Shown piece after piece: positions 1 through 8,082 of a stretch of 11,756 nucleotides of DNA. Within the stretch, counting starts at the first letter, position 1, and each line of letters starts with the position of its first letter. Origin of the DNA: Candidatus Coatesiibacteriota bacterium (GTDB lineage: Bacteria; JAFGND01); assembly GCA_016927185.1 (NCBI GenBank), contig JAFGND010000066.1:1-11756 (forward strand), in the 5' to 3' direction. The position numbers and the translations under genes were made by a program. Below the pieces are notes generated by a model, which searched no databases, was not told where the DNA came from, and saw nothing but the letters and a program-made list of their open reading frames with translations.

Positions 1-29
1 TACAAGGAGAGGGGCTAGGGGTGAGGTGT
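1..29. repeat. Possible half of a dispersed G-rich intergenic repeat, cut by the window edge
   Basis: The first 29 bases are purine- and G-rich (GGAGAGGGG, CTAGGGG, TGAGG) and unlike the AT-rich sequence after them. From memory, similar elements of the form CCCCTCTCCTTGTA / TACAAGGAGAGGGG occur many times between genes in diverse bacterial genomes, often as a palindrome. The window begins exactly where the palindrome centre would lie, so only one arm would be present. Four short G runs could also form a two-layer G-quadruplex. No reading frame continues through it. The identity as a dispersed repeat is inferred, because no second copy lies in this window. Confidence 0.4.
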
Positions 30-231
30 CAAAAAGAAGCTTTTTCTAATGATGGTTTGTAAAGTCTTCGGGGATTTCCTTGCTGGACTAAAACATCAAT
101 CAGATAAATCCATGTTTATTAAGCACTTATAATAATACTTCCATTAGAGGTATAGCTATTGTAATCATCTGTTTATGAGCGTTAGAGCGGGATAGAGAGA
201 GTTTTAGTAAAAGTCAGGATTTATCAGTTTT
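30..231. other. Non-coding region downstream of the methyltransferase gene
   Basis: No convincing reading frame is seen on either strand; all three plus frames hit stops within the first 62 bases of the window. It lies 3' of the minus-strand methyltransferase gene, so a terminator would be expected here. The only hairpin candidate is a 6-bp stem at 31-45 (AAAAAG/CTTTTT around a 3-base loop), which has a single G-C pair and is too weak to call. No RNA gene is recognised. Confidence 0.5.
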
Positions 232-3200
232 TCAAAATAACTTTGCAGTCAGCTCATCAATCTCCTTTTTAATCCTGATAGTCTCATTTATAGAACTGAA
301 TATGCAAGAAAGATAAGCAAGATCCTGCTCTTCAAGCATTCTTCCCTGCCTTGACTTAAGCCACTGCCTTATAACTTCATATCCTCCAACATTATATTTC
401 CATAAATCAAGGGGAATCTCTTTGAAAAAACTGGTTCCACTTATATGAAGTTTGCTGTCCTTGTAACTTATTCTTTGTACAAGACTTCCATCTGACTTTC
501 CCTTTCCAGATGAAAATTCACTGCCTGCAGACTGCGATCTCTGCAAATGATTGTATATCAACTTGATCCCGCAAAATGACAGCTTGCTGAAACTGTCTTC
601 ATCATCAATGAACGGGATTCTCGGATAATCTATTTTCAAAAATTCTAAGAAAGTATTCACATATATTGAAGAATTAAGAACTGCATAAATATAACCTAGA
701 ATTTCAAGACAATCGTGTCTGTGCTTATATCTTGATAATATGAATTCCAGGAATTCCTTGTTGAAATTCGCTATGCGGAACTCATTACTCTCCACTCTTC
801 CCTGTTTCTCATTCGTGCTTTCCCCATAAAGATAAAGTGGTGCAAAATACGTCCATTCATTTAGAAAACAGCAATCTGTGAGAATGTCAGTCACAAACAC
901 AGGGAAAATTTCCGATTTTACATATCTTGTAAAAGCAAGTGCAATGTTCTCATTACCAGAAATATGCTTCATAACCTTTTCTGCTGGATTACTTGTAAAT
1001 CCCTTCTCATAGTAAATAAACCGCTCATCATATGGACGGAACATGAATCTCTTTATGGAATTCCTGCTGAAAGATAGATTCTCAAGCCTCTTCAGGAAAG
1101 AATAATGACCTGAATCATAAATTCTGTATTTCTCCCTGAAATCATCATCGAAATCACCTGAAAATGCTCTTGTCATTCTTCCGGCAAGAACGTCTTCATC
1201 AATATCTATCATGAGCTCATTTCTGTCACTCTTGACACCACTTGCGAAATCCTTGAATATCTCGTTCAAGCCCCAATATTCTCCATAATTCTTGACAAAA
1301 ACGTTATTTTTCATCGGCTCAAATAAATTGAAATAAGGGATTTTCCTGCTCCATCTTGTTCTTGAAAACTCGCTATCAAACTCATCTGGTTCAATGCTTA
1401 TCCAGTCAGTATCTGAAATATCATGTTCCTCCAGAAATTTCAGCTTTTCATCCCTGCTTCCAAATAAATCAGAATAATAAATTCTGGCTCTGTTTTCACA
1501 GCCAGCATTCTTGATGAAGAAAGTTATTGCTACACCTTGCTTTATGTCAAAAATATTATCATCCTTCAATCCATGTTCCCTTTTTTCAAGGTGTCTCTTA
1601 TCTCCATGAAGATCAAGCACATAAATGAAATCAAAACTTCCGCAAAGTTCTCGTCTCATCTTTCTCAATGTAACTGCATTTATGAAAGAGCTGTTTGTGA
1701 TTATCCCGATAGCACCCTTGCCTGACTTTTCCAGCTCAAAATGTGCAAAACGAATGAATTTTATATAATCATCCCAGTTGAGCTTCTTCTCGCCAGAAGG
1801 CTTGTATAATTCAAGTAGATCCTTAATCCATGCGTTCTTGTTCTTGGATTTCACGTTGTATGGAGGATTTCCCATAATTACAAGTGTCTTCTGATTGCAC
1901 TTCCTTTCATCACTGAATGGAAACAATTCAACTTCAACTGCATCATCAAGAGTATTCTTTAATATTATATTGTAATAAGGTTTCTTTCTTGAATTGGATT
2001 CAGTGAATTCACTTCCCGAAAACAGACACTCGAAAACAAGATTTACAACAACATACGGGACAAACATGAACTCGAAGCCAGTTATACTGTTATTCATTAT
2101 ATCTTTTCTAATGCCTTTTTCCTGCAGAAACTTAAACAGCTCCATCAGGAAAATTCCTGTTCCAGTCGCGAAATCAAGTATGGCAGTATCATTGCTTTCC
2201 AAGCCATGAGGCATATCAAGTTTATTCTTCAAGATTTTATCCAGTGAATTTATTATATAACGGACAACTGGAATAGGAGTGTAATAAACACCTCTGTCCT
2301 TCTTGTGCAGGGGATCCATTGTTCTCAAGAATTCCTCATAAAAATATATGTAAGGATGATAATGCGATGCTTTTTCCCTGCCTCTTGAAATATCTCTTAA
2401 GATTTCGTCTCTGTGAATACTGTTGATAATGCCGACTGCTTCCTTTTGAATAATTTTGACAAAAAGCGGGATTTTTGCAGATTCAAAAACCTGAAGTATA
2501 TCAGTGAATATATGAAACCTGCTATCAATATGGAGAGATAATCTCTCGTCTATCCAGCCTGCTTTTCCGTTCATATATGCAAGAAATGCTCCATAAATCC
2601 ATAACTGGCAGCAAGCATCTGCAAAATCGTCATAATCAAGATCCTGGACTGACTTTCCCCTTATTTTATTGAAGAGTTTTGCAAATTCTCTTGAAAAATC
2701 ATTTTTATCTTTTCTGCTATCAATCAGATAATTCCTCAATACAGATGCTCTTGCAGATAACTCTAAAGCCAGATCCCTGCTTTTTGTTATTGAAGATGGT
2801 TTGCTGGAAATGAATTTCTTGAATATACCCATAAGCAATGAAATTTTCGAAGAATCTATTCTGAAGTCATTTTTCAGCAAATCCTCTTTAACAAACAAGA
2901 CTGCTTTTTCATCGATATTACCGGATGAAAGACGGAAACCATTCAAGCTTGCTTTCATGAGATTTGCTGCTATATATGGATATTTCCGTATGCTTTTCTC
3001 ACCTTTTTTCAAAACAGAATCAATGAAAGACAACTCAATATCTATGTATCCAGTTATAATGCCATCTTTCTCTATCCTTAAAGTCGGAAGTGAATCATGA
3101 TTATTTGAAATAATCTCAAGAGAATCTGCATCATTGAACAGAGACAAAATGTCCTTCAGAAATCCATATAATGCTTCTTGTAGAAGCTGCACTGAACAAG

Positions 3201-3255
3201 AAGATTTGCCAATCTCATGCAAATATCTCTCTGCTATTTCATGCATGTTTTCCAT
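232..3255 (-). CDS. Type ISP-like DNA adenine methyltransferase, single chain, with apparently inactivated N-terminal nuclease domain
   Basis: 1007 aa, probably an N6-adenine methyltransferase that carries its own target recognition domain. Visible: GVYYTP near 322 (motif X type); DFATGTG at 361-367 (motif I, SAM binding); GFEFMFVPY at 393-401; NPPY at 463-466 (catalytic motif IV); FDIKQGVAI at 569-577. The C-terminal half carries landmarks typical of type ISP/LlaBIII-like enzymes: RPYDERFIYY (740-749), APLYLY (805-810), PRIPF (878-882), VGGYEVIRQWLKSR (956-969). There is no helicase, so it is the short ISP form. The N-terminus aligns by eye with the usual PD-(D/E)xK nuclease: PD is PT (57-58) and GYIExK is GYIDIE (69-74), so catalytic Asp and Lys are missing. 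The start at 3255 has a weak AGGGA about 4 bases upstream; an ATG three codons on is an alternative. It stands alone, divergent from the redox operon, with no restriction partner seen. Recognition sequence unknown. Confidence 0.87.
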   Translation of the reverse strand: MENMHEIAERYLHEIGKSSCSVQLLQEALYGFLKDILSLFNDADSLEIISNNHDSLPTLRIEKDGIITGYIDIELSFIDSVLKKGEKSIRKYPYIAANLMKASLNGFRLSSGNIDEKAVLFVKEDLLKNDFRIDSSKISLLMGIFKKFISSKPSSITKSRDLALELSARASVLRNYLIDSRKDKNDFSREFAKLFNKIRGKSVQDLDYDDFADACCQLWIYGAFLAYMNGKAGWIDERLSLHIDSRFHIFTDILQVFESAKIPLFVKIIQKEAVGIINSIHRDEILRDISRGREKASHYHPYIYFYEEFLRTMDPLHKKDRGVYYTPIPVVRYIINSLDKILKNKLDMPHGLESNDTAILDFATGTGIFLMELFKFLQEKGIRKDIMNNSITGFEFMFVPYVVVNLVFECLFSGSEFTESNSRKKPYYNIILKNTLDDAVEVELFPFSDERKCNQKTLVIMGNPPYNVKSKNKNAWIKDLLELYKPSGEKKLNWDDYIKFIRFAHFELEKSGKGAIGIITNSSFINAVTLRKMRRELCGSFDFIYVLDLHGDKRHLEKREHGLKDDNIFDIKQGVAITFFIKNAGCENRARIYYSDLFGSRDEKLKFLEEHDISDTDWISIEPDEFDSEFSRTRWSRKIPYFNLFEPMKNNVFVKNYGEYWGLNEIFKDFASGVKSDRNELMIDIDEDVLAGRMTRAFSGDFDDDFREKYRIYDSGHYSFLKRLENLSFSRNSIKRFMFRPYDERFIYYEKGFTSNPAEKVMKHISGNENIALAFTRYVKSEIFPVFVTDILTDCCFLNEWTYFAPLYLYGESTNEKQGRVESNEFRIANFNKEFLEFILSRYKHRHDCLEILGYIYAVLNSSIYVNTFLEFLKIDYPRIPFIDDEDSFSKLSFCGIKLIYNHLQRSQSAGSEFSSGKGKSDGSLVQRISYKDSKLHISGTSFFKEIPLDLWKYNVGGYEVIRQWLKSRQGRMLEEQDLAYLSCIFSSINETIRIKKEIDELTAKLF

Positions 3256-3393
3256 TATTCCCTGAAAAATCCTGAATTGGAAACATTCCAGTCAAGCATA
3301 ATATAATAACTTATCATGTTATTGAAGTAACTTTCTCTTGACATAACTTGCCTTAACTTATGCATGTAGCAACGTTTTTTTAGGGAGGACATC
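3256..3393. promoter_or_regulatory. Divergent promoter region between the methyltransferase gene and the redox operon
   Basis: 138 bp separates the two divergent starts and must hold both promoters. On the plus strand there is a perfect TATAAT at 3302-3307, with TTGGAA at 3277-3282 as a possible -35 (spacer 19, long). There is also a perfect TTGACA at 3338-3343, but no good -10 lies 16-18 bases after it. The AT-rich stretch around 3299-3310 could also serve the minus strand (TATTAT/TATATT). No clear operator palindrome was found. The promoter assignments are weak. Confidence 0.4.
3383..3388 (+). promoter_or_regulatory. Strong ribosome binding site of the first redox-operon gene
   Basis: GGGAGG lies 5 bases before the ATG at 3394 and is the best Shine-Dalgarno match in the block. 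It fixes the start of the double thioredoxin gene and suggests high expression of the first gene. Confidence 0.75.
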
Positions 3394-4332
3394 ATGAATA
3401 TTTATATATTGATTTCAGCAATGATTCTTTATGTCTCTTTTGCTTTTGCCAAACAGGCACCATCATTCGATGGAGAGGATCTTGAGGGAAACAAGTGGAA
3501 ACTTAAAGACAATGCAGGTAAGTCCTTTATTCTTGTTGATTTCTGGAGCACAACCTGCGAACCATGCAAGGATGAACACCCTCATCTGAACTCCATAAAG
3601 AAGAAATTCAAGGATAAGATAACTATTGTTGCAATAAGCCTTGATCCAGCATCAAGAAAATCCAAGGTCAAATCATACATGATTTCAAATGCATTCGATT
3701 TCAAGGTTCTGATAGATTCCAACAAGGAAATAGCAAGATTGTTTCAGGTAAATGATATTCCACAGATTTTTCTCATTGATATCAAAGGGGAAATTGTTTA
3801 CAGCCATAGAGGTTATTCTCCAGGTGATGAAATAGAGATGAAGAAAAAGATTGAGGAAATAATAGAAAAAAAGGAGAAGACAGAGGAAAAGACAGGTACA
3901 AGAAAAGTATGCATTCCAATCAAGACAACTGATTTGAATGGAAAGGAGTTCTGCCTGGAAGACATATACAAGAAAGGTGCGGTAATTATTGATTTCTGGT
4001 CTACAACTTGCAGCCCTTGCAAGGATGAGCATCTTGTACTGTCGGATTTCCTGGGCAAATACGCAAAGAACGGACTGCAAATAGTCAGCATTTCAACTGA
4101 TCCTGCATCCAAGAAAAACAAGATAATCCCTTACCTGGTAAGCAATAAATATGATTTCATCCCAATACATGACGAGGATGGATCAATCAAGAGACAGTAT
4201 CAGGTAACTTCAATACCTGTCGTCTTCATAATAAACAAGAATGGTGAAATAGTATATCAGCATACCGGTTATGAACCAGGTGACGAAGACGAACTGGAAA
4301 AATGGTTGAAAATAGCATTGGGTATTTCTTAA
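3394..4332 (+). CDS. Exported tandem TlpA-like thiol-disulfide oxidoreductase (two thioredoxin domains)
   Basis: 312 aa. A signal peptide (about residues 1-19, ending SFAFA) exports it, so both domains should act in the periplasm. Domain 1 (about 20-160) has WSTTCEPC with C55/C58 and the cis-proline loop DIPQI (P123). Domain 2 (about 172-312) has WSTTCSPC with C206/C209 and SIPVV (P275). A charged Lys/Glu linker (about 149-171) joins them. The domains are clearly an internal duplication (WSTTC, CKDEH, SxDPAS, GEIVY shared). Domain 2 has two extra cysteines (C173, C187) that domain 1 lacks. The xTTCxPC active sites resemble the TlpA/ResA/AhpC-TSA group, usually reductants of envelope proteins or cytochrome c apoproteins, but no cytochrome gene is near. 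First gene of the probable operon; 11 bp separates it from the next. The client is unknown; the neighbouring cysteine-bearing envelope proteins are candidates. Confidence 0.92.
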   Translation: MNIYILISAMILYVSFAFAKQAPSFDGEDLEGNKWKLKDNAGKSFILVDFWSTTCEPCKDEHPHLNSIKKKFKDKITIVAISLDPASRKSKVKSYMISNAFDFKVLIDSNKEIARLFQVNDIPQIFLIDIKGEIVYSHRGYSPGDEIEMKKKIEEIIEKKEKTEEKTGTRKVCIPIKTTDLNGKEFCLEDIYKKGAVIIDFWSTTCSPCKDEHLVLSDFLGKYAKNGLQIVSISTDPASKKNKIIPYLVSNKYDFIPIHDEDGSIKRQYQVTSIPVVFIINKNGEIVYQHTGYEPGDEDELEKWLKIALGIS

Positions 4333-4343
4333 GAAAGGACAAT

Positions 4344-5741
4344 ATGAAATATTACAGTATTCTTCTCTTGCTTTTCTTTTCAACAGCTGCTTATGCACTG
4401 TCAATTCAGGGAGAGAACTATCTTGAGTATGAAAGAAATGACAGTACTGAAATAGATGCCTTCAAGGACAAACTGAACATAGATGCAATGGAACAGAATT
4501 TCATGGCTGGCATCAGGTTCTATTTGAGGGAAAGAACAGACAGTCTGGGACAGGGCATAGAGCAGATAGACAGACGCTATTTTTCATGGAAACAGGATTA
4601 CATAAAAGCCACTTTCGGAAACTTCTACCAGACATTCGGAAGGGGACTTACTTTTGCAGCATTCGAAGATGAAACAATAGATCTGGATAGATTTCTTGAT
4701 GGAGTGATTATAAAGGGAGGAAAAAGGCATTATACAGCTACAGGAATGGTAGCAAAAGGATGGAATGACCAGACTGGAAACAAGGTAATGAGCAAGGGAG
4801 GAGAACTTGCTTTCGGGATTTTCCCGGAAAACCAGATATCATTTGGAGGCTCTTTCATAAGAGCTGATGTATTCCCGGAGGACGAGGGAAATGTCAATGA
4901 ATATGACCTGCCTGCATTATTCCTGGGAGCAAGACATAAGGGTTTTGATTTTTATACAGAAATTGCCCAGAAACAGGATGTATATAACAAGGATGTAAAA
5001 AAAGGCGAAGGTCTTTACAGTACAATAGGTTATTACAAACCTGGATATGGCATCAATTTCGAATACAAAAACTTTTACAGAATGGACTTTGATTATAATT
5101 CTCCACCTCCATGTACAAAAAGCGGATATAATCTGAATGGCAACTCTGATGAATATGGATATAAGACAGAAGCTAATCTTGCGCTTATCAAGGAAGTCAA
5201 TATGAGTGGTGGATATAGCAAGATAGATACAAAAAATTCAGATGAATACAGAAGGGAAATATTTGGCGAAACAAAATATTCACTGCCTGATGATAAGGGA
5301 TTTACTACAGGTTACCATACATATACTGCAATAATGTATTATTCACCATCAAGAGGATATTATATACACAAATGGCATGAGCCAGCTCTTAAAGTCTCGT
5401 ATAAGTTCCTCACCAAACATACTGTCACTGTTTACGGGCAAATGAGGCTTAACAATCATGATATTACTGGAAAATACAAGGAATACTATTCTTATCTTGT
5501 ATATAATTTCTCGCCTTATTTCAAACTTGTTGGTGCACTTGAAAAATCCGAGATTGAGGACCCATACAGCAATAACAAGACGACATGGGGTTACGGACAG
5601 GTTATTGTTCCTGTAACAAATGATCATGAACTGAGTGTTATGTATGGTTCAGAAAGGGGAGGCTTAAGCTGTGCAGGAGGTGTCTGCAAATACAAGGAAC
5701 CTTTCACTGGCTTCAGGATAACTTTCAGAAGTAATTTCTAA
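4344..5741 (+). CDS. DUF6029-like predicted outer-membrane beta-barrel protein with C-terminal Cys pair
   Basis: 465 aa from the ATG at 4344, chosen because AAGAAAGGA precedes it and a clean signal peptide follows (about 1-18, ending TAAYA). A further upstream in-frame ATG at 4302 lies inside the preceding gene and would bury the signal peptide. The mature protein has many aromatic-glycine alternating strands (YIKATFGNFYQTFGRGL, YSTIGYYKPGYGINFEY) and ends in Phe, as expected of an outer-membrane barrel. The layout resembles DUF6029, a family I recall from Bacteroidota and relatives with unknown function; I also recall its C-terminal pattern as GGLxCxGGxC, here GGLSCAGGVC with C443 and C448. 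One further cysteine is C257 in SPPPC. Placed directly after the double thioredoxin, its C-terminal pair is a plausible redox client. The next ATG is 3 bp after its stop. Transport role not shown. Confidence 0.8.
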   Translation: MKYYSILLLLFFSTAAYALSIQGENYLEYERNDSTEIDAFKDKLNIDAMEQNFMAGIRFYLRERTDSLGQGIEQIDRRYFSWKQDYIKATFGNFYQTFGRGLTFAAFEDETIDLDRFLDGVIIKGGKRHYTATGMVAKGWNDQTGNKVMSKGGELAFGIFPENQISFGGSFIRADVFPEDEGNVNEYDLPALFLGARHKGFDFYTEIAQKQDVYNKDVKKGEGLYSTIGYYKPGYGINFEYKNFYRMDFDYNSPPPCTKSGYNLNGNSDEYGYKTEANLALIKEVNMSGGYSKIDTKNSDEYRREIFGETKYSLPDDKGFTTGYHTYTAIMYYSPSRGYYIHKWHEPALKVSYKFLTKHTVTVYGQMRLNNHDITGKYKEYYSYLVYNFSPYFKLVGALEKSEIEDPYSNNKTTWGYGQVIVPVTNDHELSVMYGSERGGLSCAGGVCKYKEPFTGFRITFRSNF

Positions 5742-5744
5742 AAA

Positions 5745-6884
5745 ATGTGGAAAACCTTCTTCTTTTGCATTGTTATCTTGCTTGCTGGATGTGGAATTGA
5801 AGAAGACATGAAATGGTTCAACCAGACAACCCAGAATGATGTCATTATTTGTGAAAACAACGTTGATTACTTTACCCCTGAAGCTGAGATAGAATTCAAG
5901 TTAATAAAGATATTGAAACCTGAGATAAAATTCTCTGCAACAGGAGCAGAAATAGGCTCCATTGTAATAGATAGTAAAAATCTCATCTTTTTCACAGATA
6001 ACAGAAGATGCGAGGTGTACAAGATAAATTCTCAATCATTTAATGCGGAGCTGCTTGTCCCATTCGGTCATCTTGAAAACCATGTATCAAAACCATTCGG
6101 TCTTGCCTTGAAGAGTGATACTTTATGGGTAGGAGACTTGCTGAGAAGAGCCTGGATATGTTTTGATAGGAACGGTTTTCAAATAAGGGAGATGAAGTTC
6201 GAAAATACGCTTCCTACTGACATCATTTTCAGTAAAAACAGCTATTATGCCGTCTTTGTTAATTATGAAGGAAGCAGGCTTTCAAGAAACCTGTACAGGA
6301 TGGCATATGATGATAATTCCAGGGGAACTTGCCTTTATTCAGCGGAAATTGACTGCAGCAAGGAAGGCTATGAAAAGCTTCTTTTCAATTATACAGTAGA
6401 CAATAATGAAGTTGTGACTGTATGCCCTTATGAAACAGATGATTACACAATAGAAATAATCTCCGGAAAATCTGTATATGCAAAAATAAAAAAAAGTTAC
6501 AATGCAGAAAACCTTGAAACAGATAACAAGAATTTCAATAATGAGATGGTTAACAGAATCAACAATTTCTGTCATGCTGGAAACAAGATGACAAAGATTG
6601 CACTTAACAAGAATTTCAAGAAACGATCAATCCTTTTTTCATTCATTGACGGCAATGGTGACATTCTTGCATGCTGCAACGAGGAATCAGGTGATTACAG
6701 GTTTGATCTGTTTTCTAAGGAAGGAGTATTGACAGCTCAAGGCAGGCTAAAGGGAGCAAGAGATGCATTAATATGTTATTCAAGGCCTTATATTATTGTC
6801 TATAAGAATCAACTGCCCCAGGCTCCATTGATAAGTATATACAGTTATGAATTGAAAAGGAAGAAGAATGAAAAGAACAGTTAG
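5745..6884 (+). CDS. Cysteine-rich lipoprotein, probably six-bladed beta-propeller (NHL-like)
   Basis: 379 aa with a type II signal peptide: a hydrophobic stretch then LLAGC, with C16 as the lipidated cysteine. There is no good RBS and the gene starts 3 bp after the preceding stop, so it is likely translationally coupled. Residues about 64-150 contain propeller-like strands (GSIVIDSKNLIFFTD, KPFGLALKSDTLWVGD, WICFDRNGFQIREM) resembling the six-bladed propeller/NHL group common in Bacteroidota lipoproteins. The later half is less conserved to my eye. After the lipobox there are ten cysteines (36, 89, 139, 196, 204, 227, 276, 310, 311, 344), high for an exported propeller and suggesting several disulfides or a metal or cofactor site. 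Its last 17 bases overlap the next gene. A binding or scaffold role beside the barrel is inference. Confidence 0.72.
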   Translation: MWKTFFFCIVILLAGCGIEEDMKWFNQTTQNDVIICENNVDYFTPEAEIEFKLIKILKPEIKFSATGAEIGSIVIDSKNLIFFTDNRRCEVYKINSQSFNAELLVPFGHLENHVSKPFGLALKSDTLWVGDLLRRAWICFDRNGFQIREMKFENTLPTDIIFSKNSYYAVFVNYEGSRLSRNLYRMAYDDNSRGTCLYSAEIDCSKEGYEKLLFNYTVDNNEVVTVCPYETDDYTIEIISGKSVYAKIKKSYNAENLETDNKNFNNEMVNRINNFCHAGNKMTKIALNKNFKKRSILFSFIDGNGDILACCNEESGDYRFDLFSKEGVLTAQGRLKGARDALICYSRPYIIVYKNQLPQAPLISIYSYELKRKKNEKNS

Positions 6885-8073
6885 CATGATACTCTTGTTA
6901 TTGATTTCAGGATTAAATGCAACTCAGCTTGAGATATTATATTCGGATCATGTTTCTGCAATCCTTACTGATTGCCACTGTCCAGAAGATTCTCTGGGTG
7001 GATTGATACACAGGGTAACTTATATAGACAAGCAGAGGAATGAATACCCAGATTTGCTGCTTCTTGATGCTGGTGGATGGAGCAATGGTTCAAGGGATAA
7101 CATGAACGACAATTCCTTCGTGCTTCCCTTCTATTCCTTAATGAAATATGATGCAATTGGACTGGGAGTAAGCGAGCTTAAACTTGGGGAGGAAAACCTG
7201 ATTTCACTTATAGAGAACAAGGAATTCCCCGTGATTGCGAGTAATCTCTTGAGAAAGGAAGACAGGAAGCCCGTTACAAGGCAGTTTATAATCACAGAGA
7301 GGAAAGGTTCAAGGATTGCAATACTGAGTATAATAGAACCTTCACTTGGTAATAAGCTTCTTGATAAATTCTATCTTGATGATCCTGCAAATGCGCTTAA
7401 ACCGCTTATTCAGGAACTCAGGCAGAAGGCTGATTTCATTATACTTCTTACCCAGTCTGATATTTCTTTCTCTATTGCACTTGGCGAACAATTCAGGGAT
7501 ATAAATCTGGTAATAGAATCTTTTACAACTGCTCCATTCGAGAAACCTATTGCACTGGAAAGCAATGGATATCTTGTATCTTATGGTTCAGGTGAGGGTT
7601 TTGGATTCATAAAGACGAATGCAGAGAAGAATAAGGGATTTACTGAATTCAATCAGAAATTCGTTCCTGTTTACAGGAATCTTGAGATAAAAAGCGAGGC
7701 AAAAGAGCTTTATGAAAAGGCATTAAAGAAGGCTGATGCTATAGAGATTGATAGTGGAAGGAAAAAAAGCTGTTCTGAAAAAAAGGGAGAAAAGATACTA
7801 ATAAGATATTTCTATTCAAGAACTTGCAAATACTGCATGGAAGTGACTGATAAAATAATCCCGGAGATTATCAGGGAATTCCCACTTTGCATATTGTTCT
7901 ATGACATAAGCAATACTTCAGATTACAAGAAGCTAGTTTATGAAGAACAGGAACTCAGGGTAAAGAGGCTGGATATCCCTGCTTTCACTTTCCGGGATGG
8001 TTACATACATGGTGAGAAGGAAGTAAATCTTGAAAAACTCAAAGAAGAGATAAGAAAAAGAATACAGCAATAG
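6868..8073 (+). CDS. Exported degenerate UshA-like phosphoesterase domain fused to a thioredoxin-like domain (CKYC)
   Basis: 401 aa. Signal peptide about 1-18 (LLLLISGLNA). Residues about 20-265 follow the plan of the UshA/5'-nucleotidase N-terminal metallophosphatase domain: LEILYSDH, LLLLDAGGWSNG (63-74), DAIGLGVSELKLG (95-107), INLVIES (212-218). The metal-binding positions look lost: GD is GG, GNHE is VSE, and GHxH is absent. In place of the first metal loop is DCHCPEDSLGGLIHR, with C36/C38 followed by GG. I recall UshA-like (seleno)proteins with a comparable Cys- or Sec-containing GG(L/F)ARR region. A linker with C302 leads to a thioredoxin-like C-terminal domain (about 307-401): YFYSRTCKYC (C320/C323), then DIPAF with the cis-proline. 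It probably acts as a periplasmic redox protein rather than a nucleotidase. RBS GGAAGAAG; overlaps the preceding gene by 17 bp. Paralogue of the next gene. Confidence 0.78.
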   Translation: MKRTVSMILLLLISGLNATQLEILYSDHVSAILTDCHCPEDSLGGLIHRVTYIDKQRNEYPDLLLLDAGGWSNGSRDNMNDNSFVLPFYSLMKYDAIGLGVSELKLGEENLISLIENKEFPVIASNLLRKEDRKPVTRQFIITERKGSRIAILSIIEPSLGNKLLDKFYLDDPANALKPLIQELRQKADFIILLTQSDISFSIALGEQFRDINLVIESFTTAPFEKPIALESNGYLVSYGSGEGFGFIKTNAEKNKGFTEFNQKFVPVYRNLEIKSEAKELYEKALKKADAIEIDSGRKKSCSEKKGEKILIRYFYSRTCKYCMEVTDKIIPEIIREFPLCILFYDISNTSDYKKLVYEEQELRVKRLDIPAFTFRDGYIHGEKEVNLEKLKEEIRKRIQQ

Positions 8074-8082
8074 GAGATAAAG

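Noticed and set aside
31-45. AAAAAG/CTTTTT stem as a terminator
   Set aside because: Six-base stem with one G-C pair and a 3-base loop; far too weak, and 187 bases from the stop of the only gene it could serve.
103-225. Inverted 9-base match GATAAATCC (103-111) and GGATTTATC (217-225), as if ends of a small element
   Set aside because: Nine AT-rich bases about 105 bp apart can arise by chance; there is no target duplication and no wider match at the flanks.
2801-3100. 99-codon plus-strand open frame
   Set aside because: Lies wholly antisense to the methyltransferase gene, has no RBS and shows no recognisable protein features.
3338-3366. Consensus sigma-70 promoter from the perfect TTGACA
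   Set aside because: At a 17-base spacer the -10 would be TGCATG, which matches TATAAT poorly; kept only as a weak candidate within the intergenic entry.
3685-4121. Two minus-strand open frames of 131 and 102 codons
   Set aside because: Antisense shadows of the double thioredoxin gene; Phe/Leu/Ser-rich composition comes from the Lys/Glu-rich sense strand.
6868-8073. Active periplasmic 5'-nucleotidase
   Set aside because: The fold matches, but the metal-binding GD, GNHE and GHxH motifs are not present, so nucleotidase activity is not supported.
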